From Cyclobacteriaceae bacterium (GTDB lineage Bacteria > Bacteroidota > Bacteroidia > Cytophagales > Cyclobacteriaceae), in contig JANQEU010000031.1 in the NCBI GenBank assembly GCA_028278225.1, positions 24,347 to 88,346 on the forward strand: DNA of 64,000 nucleotides, read 5' to 3'. The notes beneath the pieces are model-generated. The model was not told the DNA's origin. It did no database searches and saw nothing but the letters and a program-made list of their open reading frames with translations. The translations under genes were made by a program, and so were the position numbers. Positions within the stretch are counted from its first letter, which is position 1, and every line of letters begins with the position of its first letter. Below are positions 1-8,507 of the stretch, in pieces.

Positions 1-519
1 TTGAATATAACTCTTAACCTCTTTCAAAGAGAGTTTAGTTGTTTCGCTCACTTTGGCATAACTCTTCTTTTCCAGGTAAAACAGACGCACACATGTCTTT
101 TGATCATCTTTCAGGCGCTCAATACATTCTTCCAGTGACTTCAAATTATCCTCCAGCTGAATACTCTCATCTCTATGATTCTCCGAAAAGTCAATTTCCA
201 TAAAATTTTCATCCATTGTCACAATTTCTTTGCTCCTTCTCAATTTGACGAGGCAGTGATTTTTACTGACAGTGTAAAGCCAGCTCTTAAAAAATTGCAC
301 CTTCTCCGTCAGCAAGACATGGGATAGTTTCTCAAAAATATCCATAACCGCATCCTGACTATCTTCCCTGTTTTTAAGATACTTCAGGCACAATCCGTAT
401 ACAAGGTGGAGATACCTGTCATAAAGTACACCCAGATATTCTACCTCCCCGTTTTTCCGGTACTTTTCGAGAAGTTCAAAGTCAGATAGCGATTTGATAT
501 TTAATGGAATAATCCTCAC
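1..519 (-). CDS. ECF-type RNA polymerase sigma factor (3' end beyond window)
   Basis: Directs RNA polymerase to an alternative promoter set. My translation of the minus strand gives 173 residues without a stop before the left edge. The GTG start yields MRIIPLNIKSLSDFELLEKY, and an in-frame TGA two codons upstream fixes the longest possible start. Residues ~25-95 look like sigma region 2 (LVYGLCLKYLKNREDSQD, then a KSWLYTVSKNHCL stretch). Residues ~125-173 look like region 4 (LFYLEKKSYAKVSETTKLS, a helix-turn-helix lead-in). It is divergent from the VWA protein, separated by about 125 bases. No anti-sigma gene is visible in the window; its target genes are unknown. Assignment to the sigma-70 ECF class is firm, the specific role is not. 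Confidence 0.85.
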   Translation of the reverse strand, partial: MRIIPLNIKSLSDFELLEKYRKNGEVEYLGVLYDRYLHLVYGLCLKYLKNREDSQDAVMDIFEKLSHVLLTEKVQFFKSWLYTVSKNHCLVKLRRSKEIVTMDENFMEIDFSENHRDESIQLEDNLKSLEECIERLKDDQKTCVRLFYLEKKSYAKVSETTKLSLKEVKSYIQ

Positions 520-644
520 CTCTAGTCAAGGAGTTTCTTTCAATCGGCAGATCAAATAACGTCCATCAAATTATTTTCTGGAATTTTTTATGGAAAAATA
601 TTACTCGGGGCATCCTATGTTCAGAAACAAAAATTACAATCAAA

Positions 645-2498
645 ATGAAATCAATGATCGCATTAATATTAGCTTTCTTATTTCTGGGAGCAAATTACCC
701 GTCATACTTTGTAAACGGGACGGTTTATGATACAGAAGGGAACACCTTGCAGGGGGTTACTGTATCATCGAAGGACGGGAGTTCGAAGTCAGCAACAGAT
801 GTCAATGGTTTTTATACTATTGAAATCGCAAGCGGATCTGACGTTTTGGTCTTCTCAACCCCCGGGTTTAAGACGAGAGAAGTAAAAGTCGGGAACAGAA
901 GAATTGTGGACGTCACGCTCCGGAGGGAAATACCCAAACCGGAAGCGGCAGAGGAAGAATTGTCGGAAGATGTTTCCGAAAAGAAGCTGTTCAAATCACA
1001 ATCAAGGTTTCGGGCACTGCCTGCGTCCGGGGCAGCATCCTATGATATGTCCATGGGTGCACCGGTTGAGCTTTACCCCAATTTTAATACGGAAGATTAT
1101 GCCACCATTCATGATAATGAGTTCAGGAGGGTACTGGACATTCCATTGTCTACCTTCTCCATAGATGTGGATGCCGCCTCTTACAGCAATGTGAGAAGAT
1201 TTCTGAATATGGGGCAATTACCTCCAAAAGATGCTGTGAGGATCGAGGAGATGATCAATTACTTCACCTATGGCTATGAGAAACCCACGGGAGATGACCC
1301 ATTTTCCATTAACACTGAAATCACAAAAACTCCATGGAATGAGGACCATATGATTGTTCAAATCGGGTTGCAGGGAAGGAAAATACCGACAGCCAACCTT
1401 CCTGCCTCCAACCTGGTTTTCCTGATTGACGTCTCGGGATCCATGCAGGCACCAAATAAGCTTCCGTTGCTCAAGTCCTCATTGAAAATGCTGACCAACG
1501 AACTGAGAAGTGAAGACAAGGTATCCATTGTTGTTTATGCCGGTGCTGCAGGATTGGTCCTGCCTCCGACCAAAGGGAACAATAAAAAGGATATAATTGA
1601 TGCATTGAACAAGTTATCAGCGGGCGGATCTACCGCTGGGGGAGCCGGAATAAAGCTGGCTTACAAAGTGGCAAAAGAGCAGTTTATCGATGGTGGCAAT
1701 AACAGAATTATCATAGCCACAGATGGTGATTTCAATGTTGGTGAATCCAGTAATGCGGCGATGGAAAGGCTCATCGAAGAAAAAAGAAAAGAAGGGATCT
1801 TTCTGACGGTGCTGGGGTACGGTATGGGAAATCACAAAGATTCCAAGATGGAAATACTGGCTGACAAGGGCAACGGAAACTATGCTTACATAGATAATAT
1901 CCGTGAGGCTAAAAAGGTGTTGGTCAATGAATTTGGCGGCACACTGTTCACAATTGCCAAGGACGTCAAGATACAGGTTGAGTTTAACCCGGTGCATGTT
2001 CAGGCATATCGGCTGATTGGATATGAAAACAGAAAACTGAATGCCGAGGATTTTAATGATGATAAGAAAGATGCCGGTGAATTAGGTAGTGGGCATACAG
2101 TCACAGCTCTCTACGAGATCATCCCTACGGGTGTCACAAGTGAATTTGTAAAGACCATAGATCCATTGAAATACCAAGCTAACCGGGATCCGGACCTTTC
2201 AAATGAAGATGAACTGCTCACCGTAAAATTCAGATACAAAGAGCCTGACGGTGAGAAAAGTAAATTGATCGCAAAATCATTGGAATATGTAGAAAACGAG
2301 ATGAGTGAAAATCTGGCATGGTCAGCTGCAGTGGCCGGATTTGGGATGTTGTTGCGAAATTCCGAGTTCAAAGGTGACCTGGATTACAATAAAGTGTTAA
2401 CGCTGGCCAAAAGAGGAACCGGCCAGGATAAGCAAGGTTACAGAAAGGAGTTTATTGAACTAGTGGATATCGCAAGCAGAATGGATCAAAGCAATTAG
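645..2498 (+). CDS. VWA domain surface protein with carboxypeptidase-like regulatory domain (YfbK type)
   Basis: A 617-residue exported protein. A hydrophobic N-terminus (1-~20) is followed by a carboxypeptidase-like regulatory beta-sandwich (~22-93, NGTVYDTEGNTLQGVTV). A low-complexity acidic linker comes next, then the YfbK-type N-terminal region (~150-235, STFSIDVDAASYSNVRRFL). The von Willebrand A domain starts near 255 and has an intact metal-site motif DVSGS (D262, S264, S266) and a second acidic loop ATDGD. The C-terminal ~150 residues match the DUF3520-type tail of this family. Such proteins are thought to bind other surface or periplasmic proteins through the bound metal; no enzyme activity is known. 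Its position opposite an ECF sigma factor suggests, as inference only, that it belongs to that regulon. A long hairpin follows the stop codon. Confidence 0.85.
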   Translation: MKSMIALILAFLFLGANYPSYFVNGTVYDTEGNTLQGVTVSSKDGSSKSATDVNGFYTIEIASGSDVLVFSTPGFKTREVKVGNRRIVDVTLRREIPKPEAAEEELSEDVSEKKLFKSQSRFRALPASGAASYDMSMGAPVELYPNFNTEDYATIHDNEFRRVLDIPLSTFSIDVDAASYSNVRRFLNMGQLPPKDAVRIEEMINYFTYGYEKPTGDDPFSINTEITKTPWNEDHMIVQIGLQGRKIPTANLPASNLVFLIDVSGSMQAPNKLPLLKSSLKMLTNELRSEDKVSIVVYAGAAGLVLPPTKGNNKKDIIDALNKLSAGGSTAGGAGIKLAYKVAKEQFIDGGNNRIIIATDGDFNVGESSNAAMERLIEEKRKEGIFLTVLGYGMGNHKDSKMEILADKGNGNYAYIDNIREAKKVLVNEFGGTLFTIAKDVKIQVEFNPVHVQAYRLIGYENRKLNAEDFNDDKKDAGELGSGHTVTALYEIIPTGVTSEFVKTIDPLKYQANRDPDLSNEDELLTVKFRYKEPDGEKSKLIAKSLEYVENEMSENLAWSAAVAGFGMLLRNSEFKGDLDYNKVLTLAKRGTGQDKQGYRKEFIELVDIASRMDQSN

Positions 2499-2523
2499 GC
2501 CAGGTAATCGGATTCTGAATTAA

Positions 2524-2570
2524 TTCCGGGTAATTTTCGAATGGCTGATAAGCTCAAAAATTATCCGGAA
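2524..2570. terminator. Long hairpin after the VWA gene
   Basis: Two 14-base arms (2524-2537 and 2557-2570) pair perfectly apart from one G-U wobble, and the loop between them can form a further short stem (GGCT/AGCT). It lies 25 bases after the VWA stop codon. The 3' arm is followed by CTTTCATTT rather than a clean T run, so it may be a weak terminator or an mRNA-stabilising hairpin. Confidence 0.4.
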
Positions 2571-2646
2571 CTTTCATTTCAATCCACCCCACTCGGAAAA
2601 GCAATTCAAAACCTTTCTCCATATTTCCAGTTTATTAAATATATTC

Positions 2647-2661
2647 ACACATAAACTGTGT
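2647..2661. promoter_or_regulatory. Inverted repeat, candidate operator of the toxin-antitoxin pair
   Basis: A perfect 5-base inverted repeat (ACACA, spacer TAAAC, TGTGT) ends three bases before the antitoxin start codon. Ribbon-helix-helix antitoxins normally bind short palindromes in their own promoter, so this is a reasonable operator candidate. The repeat is short and could be chance. Confidence 0.3.
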
Positions 2662-2664
2662 ACA

Positions 2665-2895
2665 ATGAAGAATGTTACACTTTCAATCCCCGATGAGATA
2701 TTAAGAAAAAGCAGGGAATATGCACAAAAACACGGAACCAGCCTTAATCAAATGATCCGTGATTACTTATCAAGAATTATTGGGGAAGAAAAAATCAGCT
2801 TTGAGGAAAAAATCAGAAAATCCAGGGAAGAGTTAGGAACGGTTGATACCACTCTATTGAAGAATATGAGTCGAGACGAACTGCATGAAAGATAA
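2665..2895 (+). CDS. VapB-like ribbon-helix-helix antitoxin
   Basis: A 76-residue protein opening with KNVTLSIPDEILRKSREYA, the beta strand and first helix of a ribbon-helix-helix DNA-binding domain (residues 1-~42, second helix SLNQMIRDYLSRII). The charged C-terminal third (~45-76) is the usual place for toxin-binding segments. It overlaps the following PIN-domain gene by 11 bases, which implies coupled translation. Expected role: neutralise the toxin and repress its own operon. DUF6364/CopG-type families are the nearest I recognise; the exact subfamily is uncertain. Confidence 0.8.
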   Translation: MKNVTLSIPDEILRKSREYAQKHGTSLNQMIRDYLSRIIGEEKISFEEKIRKSREELGTVDTTLLKNMSRDELHER

Positions 2896-3307
2896 GGTAT
2901 TCATTGATACCAATGTGATTGTTTACTTGTTCAGCACAGCTGAGATAGAGAAAAGAGATCATTGTGAAAAATTCTTATCCAGGCTCAAACAGAAAAGCGT
3001 TTTAGTTTGGTCTACCCAGATCATCCAGGAGTTCTACAATACGATGACCATAAAATTTCGGAAAGAACCGATGGTTGTAAAACATCTCTTGAAACTATTC
3101 AATGATTACGAGTTGGTAATAAATAATTTTCCAACTATTGAAAATGCTATTGATATTCAAATTATGTACGGATTATCATTTTGGGATAGTTTGGTTGTAA
3201 GTGCTGCTGAGCTTTCAAAATGCTCAATATTGTTAACCGAGGATATGCACCACGGACAGATGATAAATGGAATTCAAATTTTATCTCCTTTCCAGGAACT
3301 GACCTGA
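2885..3307 (+). CDS. VapC-like PIN-domain ribonuclease toxin
   Basis: A 140-residue PIN-domain protein, normal length for VapC toxins, which cleave tRNA or rRNA using metal bound by conserved acids. All expected acidic residues are present: D8 in VFIDTN, E49 in QIIQEF, D101 in SFWDSL, and E119/D120 in LLTEDMHHG. The start codon lies inside the end of the antitoxin gene. With no damage to catalytic residues, the toxin should be active. Target RNA cannot be read from sequence. Confidence 0.85.
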   Translation: MKDKVFIDTNVIVYLFSTAEIEKRDHCEKFLSRLKQKSVLVWSTQIIQEFYNTMTIKFRKEPMVVKHLLKLFNDYELVINNFPTIENAIDIQIMYGLSFWDSLVVSAAELSKCSILLTEDMHHGQMINGIQILSPFQELT

Positions 3308-3349
3308 CGAGTTGGTGTGGTACTATTGTGAAATATTATTACTTATACA

Positions 3350-4342
3350 ATGCAAAAAGTAAAACTTGGGAAATCTGACCTGGAAATCACCCCAATCGTA
3401 TTAGGTGCCTGGGCAATAGGCGGATGGATGTGGGGCGGAAATGATGATAATGATGCGATTGAGGCCATTCGTGCCAGTCTGGATAGAGGGATCACTACTA
3501 TCGATACTGCACCGGTATACGGATTCGGTCGCAGTGAAATCCTGGTATCACAGGCGCTGGCAGATATCGGCCGAGATAAAGTGGAAATACTTACGAAGTG
3601 CGGATTAAGGTGGGATACGGAAAAAGGTCAATTCCATTTCAAATCAGAGCTTCCAGATGGCAACCCTGTCAATATGATGAAGTATAGTGGAAAGGATGGT
3701 ATCATGGAAGAGGTAGAAGGAAGTCTAAGACGTCTGCACACGGATTACATTGACCTTTATCAAATCCACTGGTATGACGCCACCACTGCTATTTCTGAGG
3801 CTATGGAAGCTTTTGATCGCCTGATCGGGCAGGGAAAAATACGGGCGGCTGCAGTCTGCAATTACAAAGCAGAGCAAATGGCTGAAGCTGAAAAAACCAT
3901 AACACTCGCTTCAAACCAGGTTCCCTACAGTATGGTCAAAAGAGATATTGAAAGTGATGTTGTACCCTATGTTTTGGAAAATGGAAATGGAATTTTAGCC
4001 TACAGCCCTTTACAGCGTGGGTTACTGACCGGCAAGATCAACAAAGACTATCATTTCAATGAAGGTGACCATCGGCCACAGACAAAATACTTCAAAGAAC
4101 CCAATTTGTTGAGAACCAATGAATTCCTGCAAAAGATCAAGCCAATCGCCGACGATAATGGTGCCACACTTGGCCAACTTGTTATAAACTGGACTTTGCA
4201 ACAGCCCGGGATCACAGCAGCACTCGTCGGTGCCAGGAATGCTGATCAGGTAAACCAAAATGCAGCAGCCCTGGACTTCCAATTGAGTTCTGACGAGTTG
4301 ACAGTAATAAATGATGAACTGGCTAAGTTGATCATTGAATAA
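3350..4342 (+). CDS. Aldo/keto reductase
   Basis: A 330-residue NAD(P)H-dependent oxidoreductase of the aldo/keto reductase superfamily, predicted cytosolic (alpha/beta)8 barrel. The catalytic tetrad is complete: D52 and Y57 in TIDTAPVYGFGRSE, K83 in ILTKCG and H140 in LYQIHWYD. The late SPLQRGLLTG segment and the VGARNADQVNQN motif form the usual cofactor-binding loop. It resembles the general-stress or sugar-reductase branch (YajO/YhdN-like), but the substrate cannot be assigned. It stands alone, 42 bases after the toxin gene and converging with the TonB receptor 18 bases downstream. Confidence 0.9.
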   Translation: MQKVKLGKSDLEITPIVLGAWAIGGWMWGGNDDNDAIEAIRASLDRGITTIDTAPVYGFGRSEILVSQALADIGRDKVEILTKCGLRWDTEKGQFHFKSELPDGNPVNMMKYSGKDGIMEEVEGSLRRLHTDYIDLYQIHWYDATTAISEAMEAFDRLIGQGKIRAAAVCNYKAEQMAEAEKTITLASNQVPYSMVKRDIESDVVPYVLENGNGILAYSPLQRGLLTGKINKDYHFNEGDHRPQTKYFKEPNLLRTNEFLQKIKPIADDNGATLGQLVINWTLQQPGITAALVGARNADQVNQNAAALDFQLSSDELTVINDELAKLIIE

Positions 4343-4360
4343 ATTTTACTTCAACATCCA

Positions 4361-6814
4361 CTAAAACCTCAAGGACAACCCTGCCAAAAAATTAATCCCT
4401 GCCTGCGGGTAATAGTTATTCTGTTGATAATGAGATCCATCGAACAGGTAGCCCCATGTGTATCCGTTTGATTCGTACACTACGTCAAAAAGATTGTTGA
4501 TCAGGAAAGAAAAACTTACATTTTTTATCTCCCAGGGTGAAAAATCATATCCAATTCTAAGGTCATTAATAAAATAATCATCAATTGACCGGTCTTTGTT
4601 GCCTGTATTATCGAGATACTGCTGACCGACATATTTACTTAACAGCCTGAAACTTATTCCTATTACCTGATATTCAATGTCGGAACCGGCTATAATGCCA
4701 GGTGAAAAACTTATGTCCGTGTCTGTGTATGTGTTTTCAACGATATATCTATCATCAGAAAAAGCATAATCATAGAGAACTTCCGTAAACTCAGATATCT
4801 TGTTTTGACTTAACGTGAGATTAGCCGCCCACCTTAACCTCTCACTCAGCTGCACTGCACCTGAAAATTCCACACCCATCCGGTAACTCTCAGGCACATT
4901 TGCCCTGACAGCGGCACCTACATCATTCAATGCTCCGGTAAGAACCAATTGGTTTTTATAATTCATCAAATAATAATTCGCCTCATAAGAAAATTTGTCA
5001 GAACGTCTCCTCACACCGACTTCCAGATTTCTTAGCGTCTCCGGTTTTGGAATTGCCCCATCCAAGGCATCTATGAAATCTGACCTGACGGGTTCGCGGT
5101 TACCTATTGAATAAGAGGCATACAAAGTATTGCTTCTACCAAGATAGTATGACAATCCAAGTTTTGGATTAAAAAAGATGTAGTCACCTCCAGTATCGTA
5201 TGATGTGAGATCATTGTCGATCCCTGAGGTTGAATAATCTATTGTTCTTAACTGAAGGTCTGCAAAGATGTTGAACTTACTACTTAACTGAAGGTTGCCT
5301 TTCAGGTAAGAATTGAAGTCTTTTTTTCTCCCATTACCATCATAGTAGTGGTCACGGATCTCACTGTCCACTGCATATCGAGCCCAGATAATTTCACCGA
5401 AATGATCTCCGTCATAGACATTGTATCCCCCTCCCAGGGTAAGCTGAAACTGATTCAGGTTGTAATTCAACGCATACGTAAAACCGTAAAAGTCATTATC
5501 AAGCCATCTTCTCCTGATCAAATCAGTAGAGGTGATGGTTGTGTCTCCCAAAATCAGGTCACTTAACCGGTAATCCGCCAGATCATCATCATTCCGAAAT
5601 TGCTCAAAATACCCGCGGCCATAGGTGTAGTGTAGTGCACCTGCAAAATTGAGGTTCGATCCAATCGCCTGGTTGATCAGAAGTTGATAATGATCCTGGG
5701 CATAATTGTCAATTTCATTTTCGTATAAGTAGTAGTTAAATCTGCGATCCGAGTTCATCAGGTTATCAAGTTGTTCCTGGCTAGAATATTCACCTCCCAA
5801 ATCAACAACATCCTGCAATCCCGCCTGATCATTCTTTAATCTCGCTTCAGGGGTTCCATACCATGCCTGCTGCGTTATCTCCTTACCACCAAATGCGAGT
5901 GCTTTTATCAGGGTGCGATCACCAAAGTATCCTCCTGACAGGAAAAAGGATTTCAGATCTGACGATGACCTGTCTATATACCCGTCTGATACAATTTTTG
6001 ACAACCTTCCTTCAAAGTTAAATTTATCATTGATCAGGCCGGTATTTATACTTACTGTGTTTTTCAGGGTTCCGAAGCTACCCGCTGAATTATCTACCTG
6101 GGCAAATGGCTCCCGGGATATGGCATTGGTTCTCAAGTTTACCGTAGCCCCAAACGCCGCTGCTCCATTGGATGATGTCCCGACTCCACGCTGAATTTGG
6201 ATGTTTTCCACTGACGAGGCAAAATCCGGCATGTTTACCCAAAATACACCATGGCTTTCTGAATCGTTTAAAGGTATGCCATTTATGGTGACGTTGATTC
6301 TTGTCGCGTCGCTGCCCCTGATGCGCATACCGGTATAGCCCACACCTCCTCCCGCATCAGAAGTTGTAACAATTGATGGGGAATAGTTTAGCAAAATCGG
6401 AAGATCCTGCCCCAGGTTCCTTCCTGTTAGCTCTTCACCGGAAATATTCGAAAAAGTAGTCGGAGTGTTTTCGTTTGCTCTTGTTGCATACACAAATATC
6501 TCCTCCCCCATTAAAAGAGATCTGATGAGGGTTACGGAAATGCCACTGACATTATCAGCAATCTCTAATTCTTCCGTGTGGGTCTCAAAGCCAACGAATG
6601 AGACTTCCAATACATAATTTCCGGACGGTACATTTCCAATCCTGAATTCACCGGTGGCATCCGATACACTGCCGTAGCCGGTACCACTCAACCTAACTGT
6701 CGCGCCGACCAGTGCCGCGCCAGCATCATCCCTGATCACTCCCGAAACGGAGTTTTGGGCTAACGCAAAGACCATACATCCCATGCTAAGGAATGTTGAA
6801 ATCCATTTTTTCAT
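4361..6814 (-). CDS. TonB-dependent outer-membrane receptor, TPP riboswitch-controlled
   Basis: An 817-residue outer-membrane transporter that uses TonB energy. After a signal peptide (MKKWISTFLSMGCMVFALA) comes a carboxypeptidase-like domain (~20-105, SGVIRDDAGAALVGATV). The plug follows (~115-235, with GMRIRGSDATRINVTINGIP and NIQIQRGVGTSSNGAAAFGA), then a 22-strand-type barrel ending in the typical terminal phenylalanine (LAGLSLRF). The leader holds a TPP riboswitch, so the likely cargo is thiamine, a thiamine phosphate or a thiamine precursor; this rests on the riboswitch, not on the protein. PnuC-like and kinase genes lie just upstream on the same strand, consistent with a vitamin-uptake group. 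Known Bacteroidota TPP-regulated receptors (often called OMR1) have this layout. Confidence 0.9.
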   Translation of the reverse strand: MKKWISTFLSMGCMVFALAQNSVSGVIRDDAGAALVGATVRLSGTGYGSVSDATGEFRIGNVPSGNYVLEVSFVGFETHTEELEIADNVSGISVTLIRSLLMGEEIFVYATRANENTPTTFSNISGEELTGRNLGQDLPILLNYSPSIVTTSDAGGGVGYTGMRIRGSDATRINVTINGIPLNDSESHGVFWVNMPDFASSVENIQIQRGVGTSSNGAAAFGATVNLRTNAISREPFAQVDNSAGSFGTLKNTVSINTGLINDKFNFEGRLSKIVSDGYIDRSSSDLKSFFLSGGYFGDRTLIKALAFGGKEITQQAWYGTPEARLKNDQAGLQDVVDLGGEYSSQEQLDNLMNSDRRFNYYLYENEIDNYAQDHYQLLINQAIGSNLNFAGALHYTYGRGYFEQFRNDDDLADYRLSDLILGDTTITSTDLIRRRWLDNDFYGFTYALNYNLNQFQLTLGGGYNVYDGDHFGEIIWARYAVDSEIRDHYYDGNGRKKDFNSYLKGNLQLSSKFNIFADLQLRTIDYSTSGIDNDLTSYDTGGDYIFFNPKLGLSYYLGRSNTLYASYSIGNREPVRSDFIDALDGAIPKPETLRNLEVGVRRRSDKFSYEANYYLMNYKNQLVLTGALNDVGAAVRANVPESYRMGVEFSGAVQLSERLRWAANLTLSQNKISEFTEVLYDYAFSDDRYIVENTYTDTDISFSPGIIAGSDIEYQVIGISFRLLSKYVGQQYLDNTGNKDRSIDDYFINDLRIGYDFSPWEIKNVSFSFLINNLFDVVYESNGYTWGYLFDGSHYQQNNYYPQAGINFLAGLSLRF

Positions 6815-6865
6815 TGTTAATCAGTTTATTTTAACCATTTGTGAAGCGGGGAACTTCACTTTCGG

Positions 6866-6966
6866 TTATCATACTCCCTTTCCGGCATTACCCGGACAGG
6901 TTCAATGGGTATGATCTCAGCCTGAATATCCGCCACCCGGCGGATTGAGGCACCCCTTTCAGCAGG
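6866..6966 (-). ncRNA. TPP riboswitch (THI element)
   Basis: Read on the minus strand it has the conserved blocks of the thiamine pyrophosphate aptamer in order. GGGGTGCC is followed by an optional P3 hairpin (ATCCGCC/GGCGGAT, perfect), then GGCTGAGATCATACCC, TTGAACCTGTCCGGGTAATG and CCGGAAAGGGAGTATGA. P4 (TCATAC/GTATGA) and P5 (CCGG/CCGG) both pair. It sits about 50 bases before the receptor start codon. A further perfect hairpin (6841-6859, GTGAAG/CTTCAC) lies between aptamer and gene and is not followed by a T run, so control may be at translation. The aptamer call is firm, the mechanism is not. Confidence 0.93.
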
Positions 6967-6982
6967 TAAAGTTAAAACAAAA

Positions 6983-7498
6983 TCAAATTTTCCTTAGGGA
7001 TTCCAGGGCACAATGTAATCGGTCCTTTTCCATTCCCGAAACTACCGAGTAGGGAAGATTATTCGTTTTAAGATATTGCTCATAAACATTAAAGAAATAT
7101 TCACGCTTATGAGGATGTTCTCTTTGCGGATCAGGCAGCCACGGAAGGTCTGTGTTATTCAGCAAATAGTAACTGTAGTGCCGGTTTGCCAGTTCCTGTT
7201 CGATCCATGGATCAGTAAATCCATATTTATGATCGCTCCATATTTTGATGACAATGAGGTTTGTATCGCAGAATAGCCAATCCTTTCCATACTGAGCTTT
7301 GTCATCTTCCCAGGCCACCTGACCTCTTGCTATTTCCAGCAGATCCTTTTTTTCATATTCCCTGTCCAGTCGATCTAAGTAAACCCTGGCGTACTCAGGT
7401 ACCCATTGGGTATCAAATTCAACCGCCAACTGCTGAGCCAATTCACTCTTACCGGTGGATTCGGGTCCGATTATTGCAATTCGTTTAAGAGCCTCCAT
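6983..7498 (-). CDS. NadR-type P-loop kinase (ribosylnicotinamide kinase-like ATPase)
   Basis: A 171-residue ATPase matching the C-terminal kinase domain of NadR. The Walker A motif IGPESTGKSELA sits right at the N-terminus (~8-20) and the lid and acceptor regions follow (WVPEYARVYLDRL, LFCDTNLIVIKIW, NTDLPWLPDPQREHP). I chose the internal ATG because it gives the usual short lead MEALKRIAIIG; a GTG 75 bases upstream would add 25 unlikely residues. There is no nucleotidyltransferase domain. Family members phosphorylate nicotinamide riboside taken up by PnuC; next to a TPP riboswitch, a thiamine-related substrate is also possible. About 290 bases separate it from the pnuC-like gene, in which I see no gene or motif. 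Confidence 0.75.
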   Translation of the reverse strand: MEALKRIAIIGPESTGKSELAQQLAVEFDTQWVPEYARVYLDRLDREYEKKDLLEIARGQVAWEDDKAQYGKDWLFCDTNLIVIKIWSDHKYGFTDPWIEQELANRHYSYYLLNNTDLPWLPDPQREHPHKREYFFNVYEQYLKTNNLPYSVVSGMEKDRLHCALESLRKI

Positions 7499-7791
7499 CG
7501 TTTCGGATGCAAACTTATTATCTTTAGAATGGTCAGGGAAGATAACTAACATCTTAAGATGAGAGTAATCCACGGGAAGAACAACTTAGTAATATGCTGA
7601 GGGTTGCAGACCAACTGATTGCTGATATGCAGATCCATAGAGATAATACCATCTGGAACAATACAGTGGTGAATTCCACTTTAGACTGATCCGATGATCA
7701 ATCCGCGCTTAAACCAAAATCATTCAGAAAATTGACAGAATACAATCTGACCTGATAGAGGATCGTAAAATGCGTTAGAGAAGTACTAAAA

Positions 7792-8412
7792 CTAATTGAT
7801 AGGCGCCTCCGCCTGGAGTCTCAATAGTTTTTTCCGCCAGCTAAAATACCCCCAAATCGCTATTATTGTCCAAACCAGATACTGCAAGCTGGTCAGAGGT
7901 AATCCCTTGTAGATGTATAAAGGGATGGCAATTACATCCGTCAAAATCCAGAAGATCCAGTGTTCAATTTTCTTTCGGGCCATAAGCCACATTGCCGTGA
8001 TCGGGGCGGCAGTAGACACTGCATCCCAGGTGGGTACATCACTGTCCGTAAAATCCAGGCCAAATCGAATCAACACAAAGGCACCAGCCATTATCAGGAT
8101 CGAGATTAGATTCTCTTTAATGTTGTTTACAGTTATCGGGATCTGTGGCTTTTCCGAACCGGTGTCTGTCCAATGGTACCACCCATAGATACTCATAATA
8201 AAGTAATAAGCATTAATGCCTGCATCGGCATAGAGTTTATATTTAAATGCTATGTATACATAAATCAGAACATTAACTATGCCTGTGGGATAAACCAGTA
8301 TGTTTTCCTGTTTGGAGTACCATACAGTCAGCAGCCCAAAAAAGACGGCAATGAACTCAAGCCAGGTTGTTGAGGCCAACTGTACCAGGAACCCTTCCCA
8401 AAATTCAATCAT
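7792..8412 (-). CDS. pnuC: PnuC-family vitamin/nicotinamide riboside transporter
   Basis: A 206-residue inner-membrane protein with about seven hydrophobic segments, the normal PnuC size. Diagnostic stretches are VWYSKQENILVYPTGIVNV near the N-terminus, YYFIMSIYGWYHWT in the middle and WILTDVIAIPLYIYKGLPLT near the end. PnuC proteins facilitate entry of nicotinamide riboside, while the related PnuT clade takes thiamine. Proximity to a NadR-type kinase favours the first; proximity to a TPP riboswitch and TonB receptor favours the second. No riboswitch precedes this gene itself. I use the ATG six bases inside the GTG start. It is divergent from guaB. Confidence 0.8.
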   Translation of the reverse strand: MIEFWEGFLVQLASTTWLEFIAVFFGLLTVWYSKQENILVYPTGIVNVLIYVYIAFKYKLYADAGINAYYFIMSIYGWYHWTDTGSEKPQIPITVNNIKENLISILIMAGAFVLIRFGLDFTDSDVPTWDAVSTAAPITAMWLMARKKIEHWIFWILTDVIAIPLYIYKGLPLTSLQYLVWTIIAIWGYFSWRKKLLRLQAEAPIN

Positions 8413-8469
8413 GAGCACAATTATAAAATTAATTTCAGGGACGATTTTTTTATTCGGAGTATATCTAGG

Positions 8470-8507
8470 TAATTTTGCCCGGCAAATAATGATTCCTGTT
8501 ATTTGCC
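8470..8507 (+). promoter_or_regulatory. guaB leader: -7 element and perfect 9-base inverted repeat
   Basis: TAATTTTG (8470-8477) matches the Bacteroidota -7 consensus TAnnTTTG; no convincing -33 TTG is seen. It is followed by a perfect inverted repeat: GGCAAATAA (8481-8489), nine-base spacer, TTATTTGCC (8499-8507). The right arm touches the guaB ATG. It would lie at or just after the expected transcription start, so it could be a repressor site or an mRNA hairpin that covers the ribosome entry region. The repeat is seen directly; its function is inferred. Confidence 0.45.

Noticed and set aside
904..1164. Alternative-frame ORFs inside the VWA gene and many similar ones across the window
   Set aside because: They lie wholly inside well-supported genes in other frames, lack family motifs and have odd composition.
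7499..7791. A hidden gene or riboswitch in the gap between the NadR-type and PnuC-like genes
   Set aside because: No reading frame of useful length, no aptamer blocks and no terminator seen in about 290 bases.
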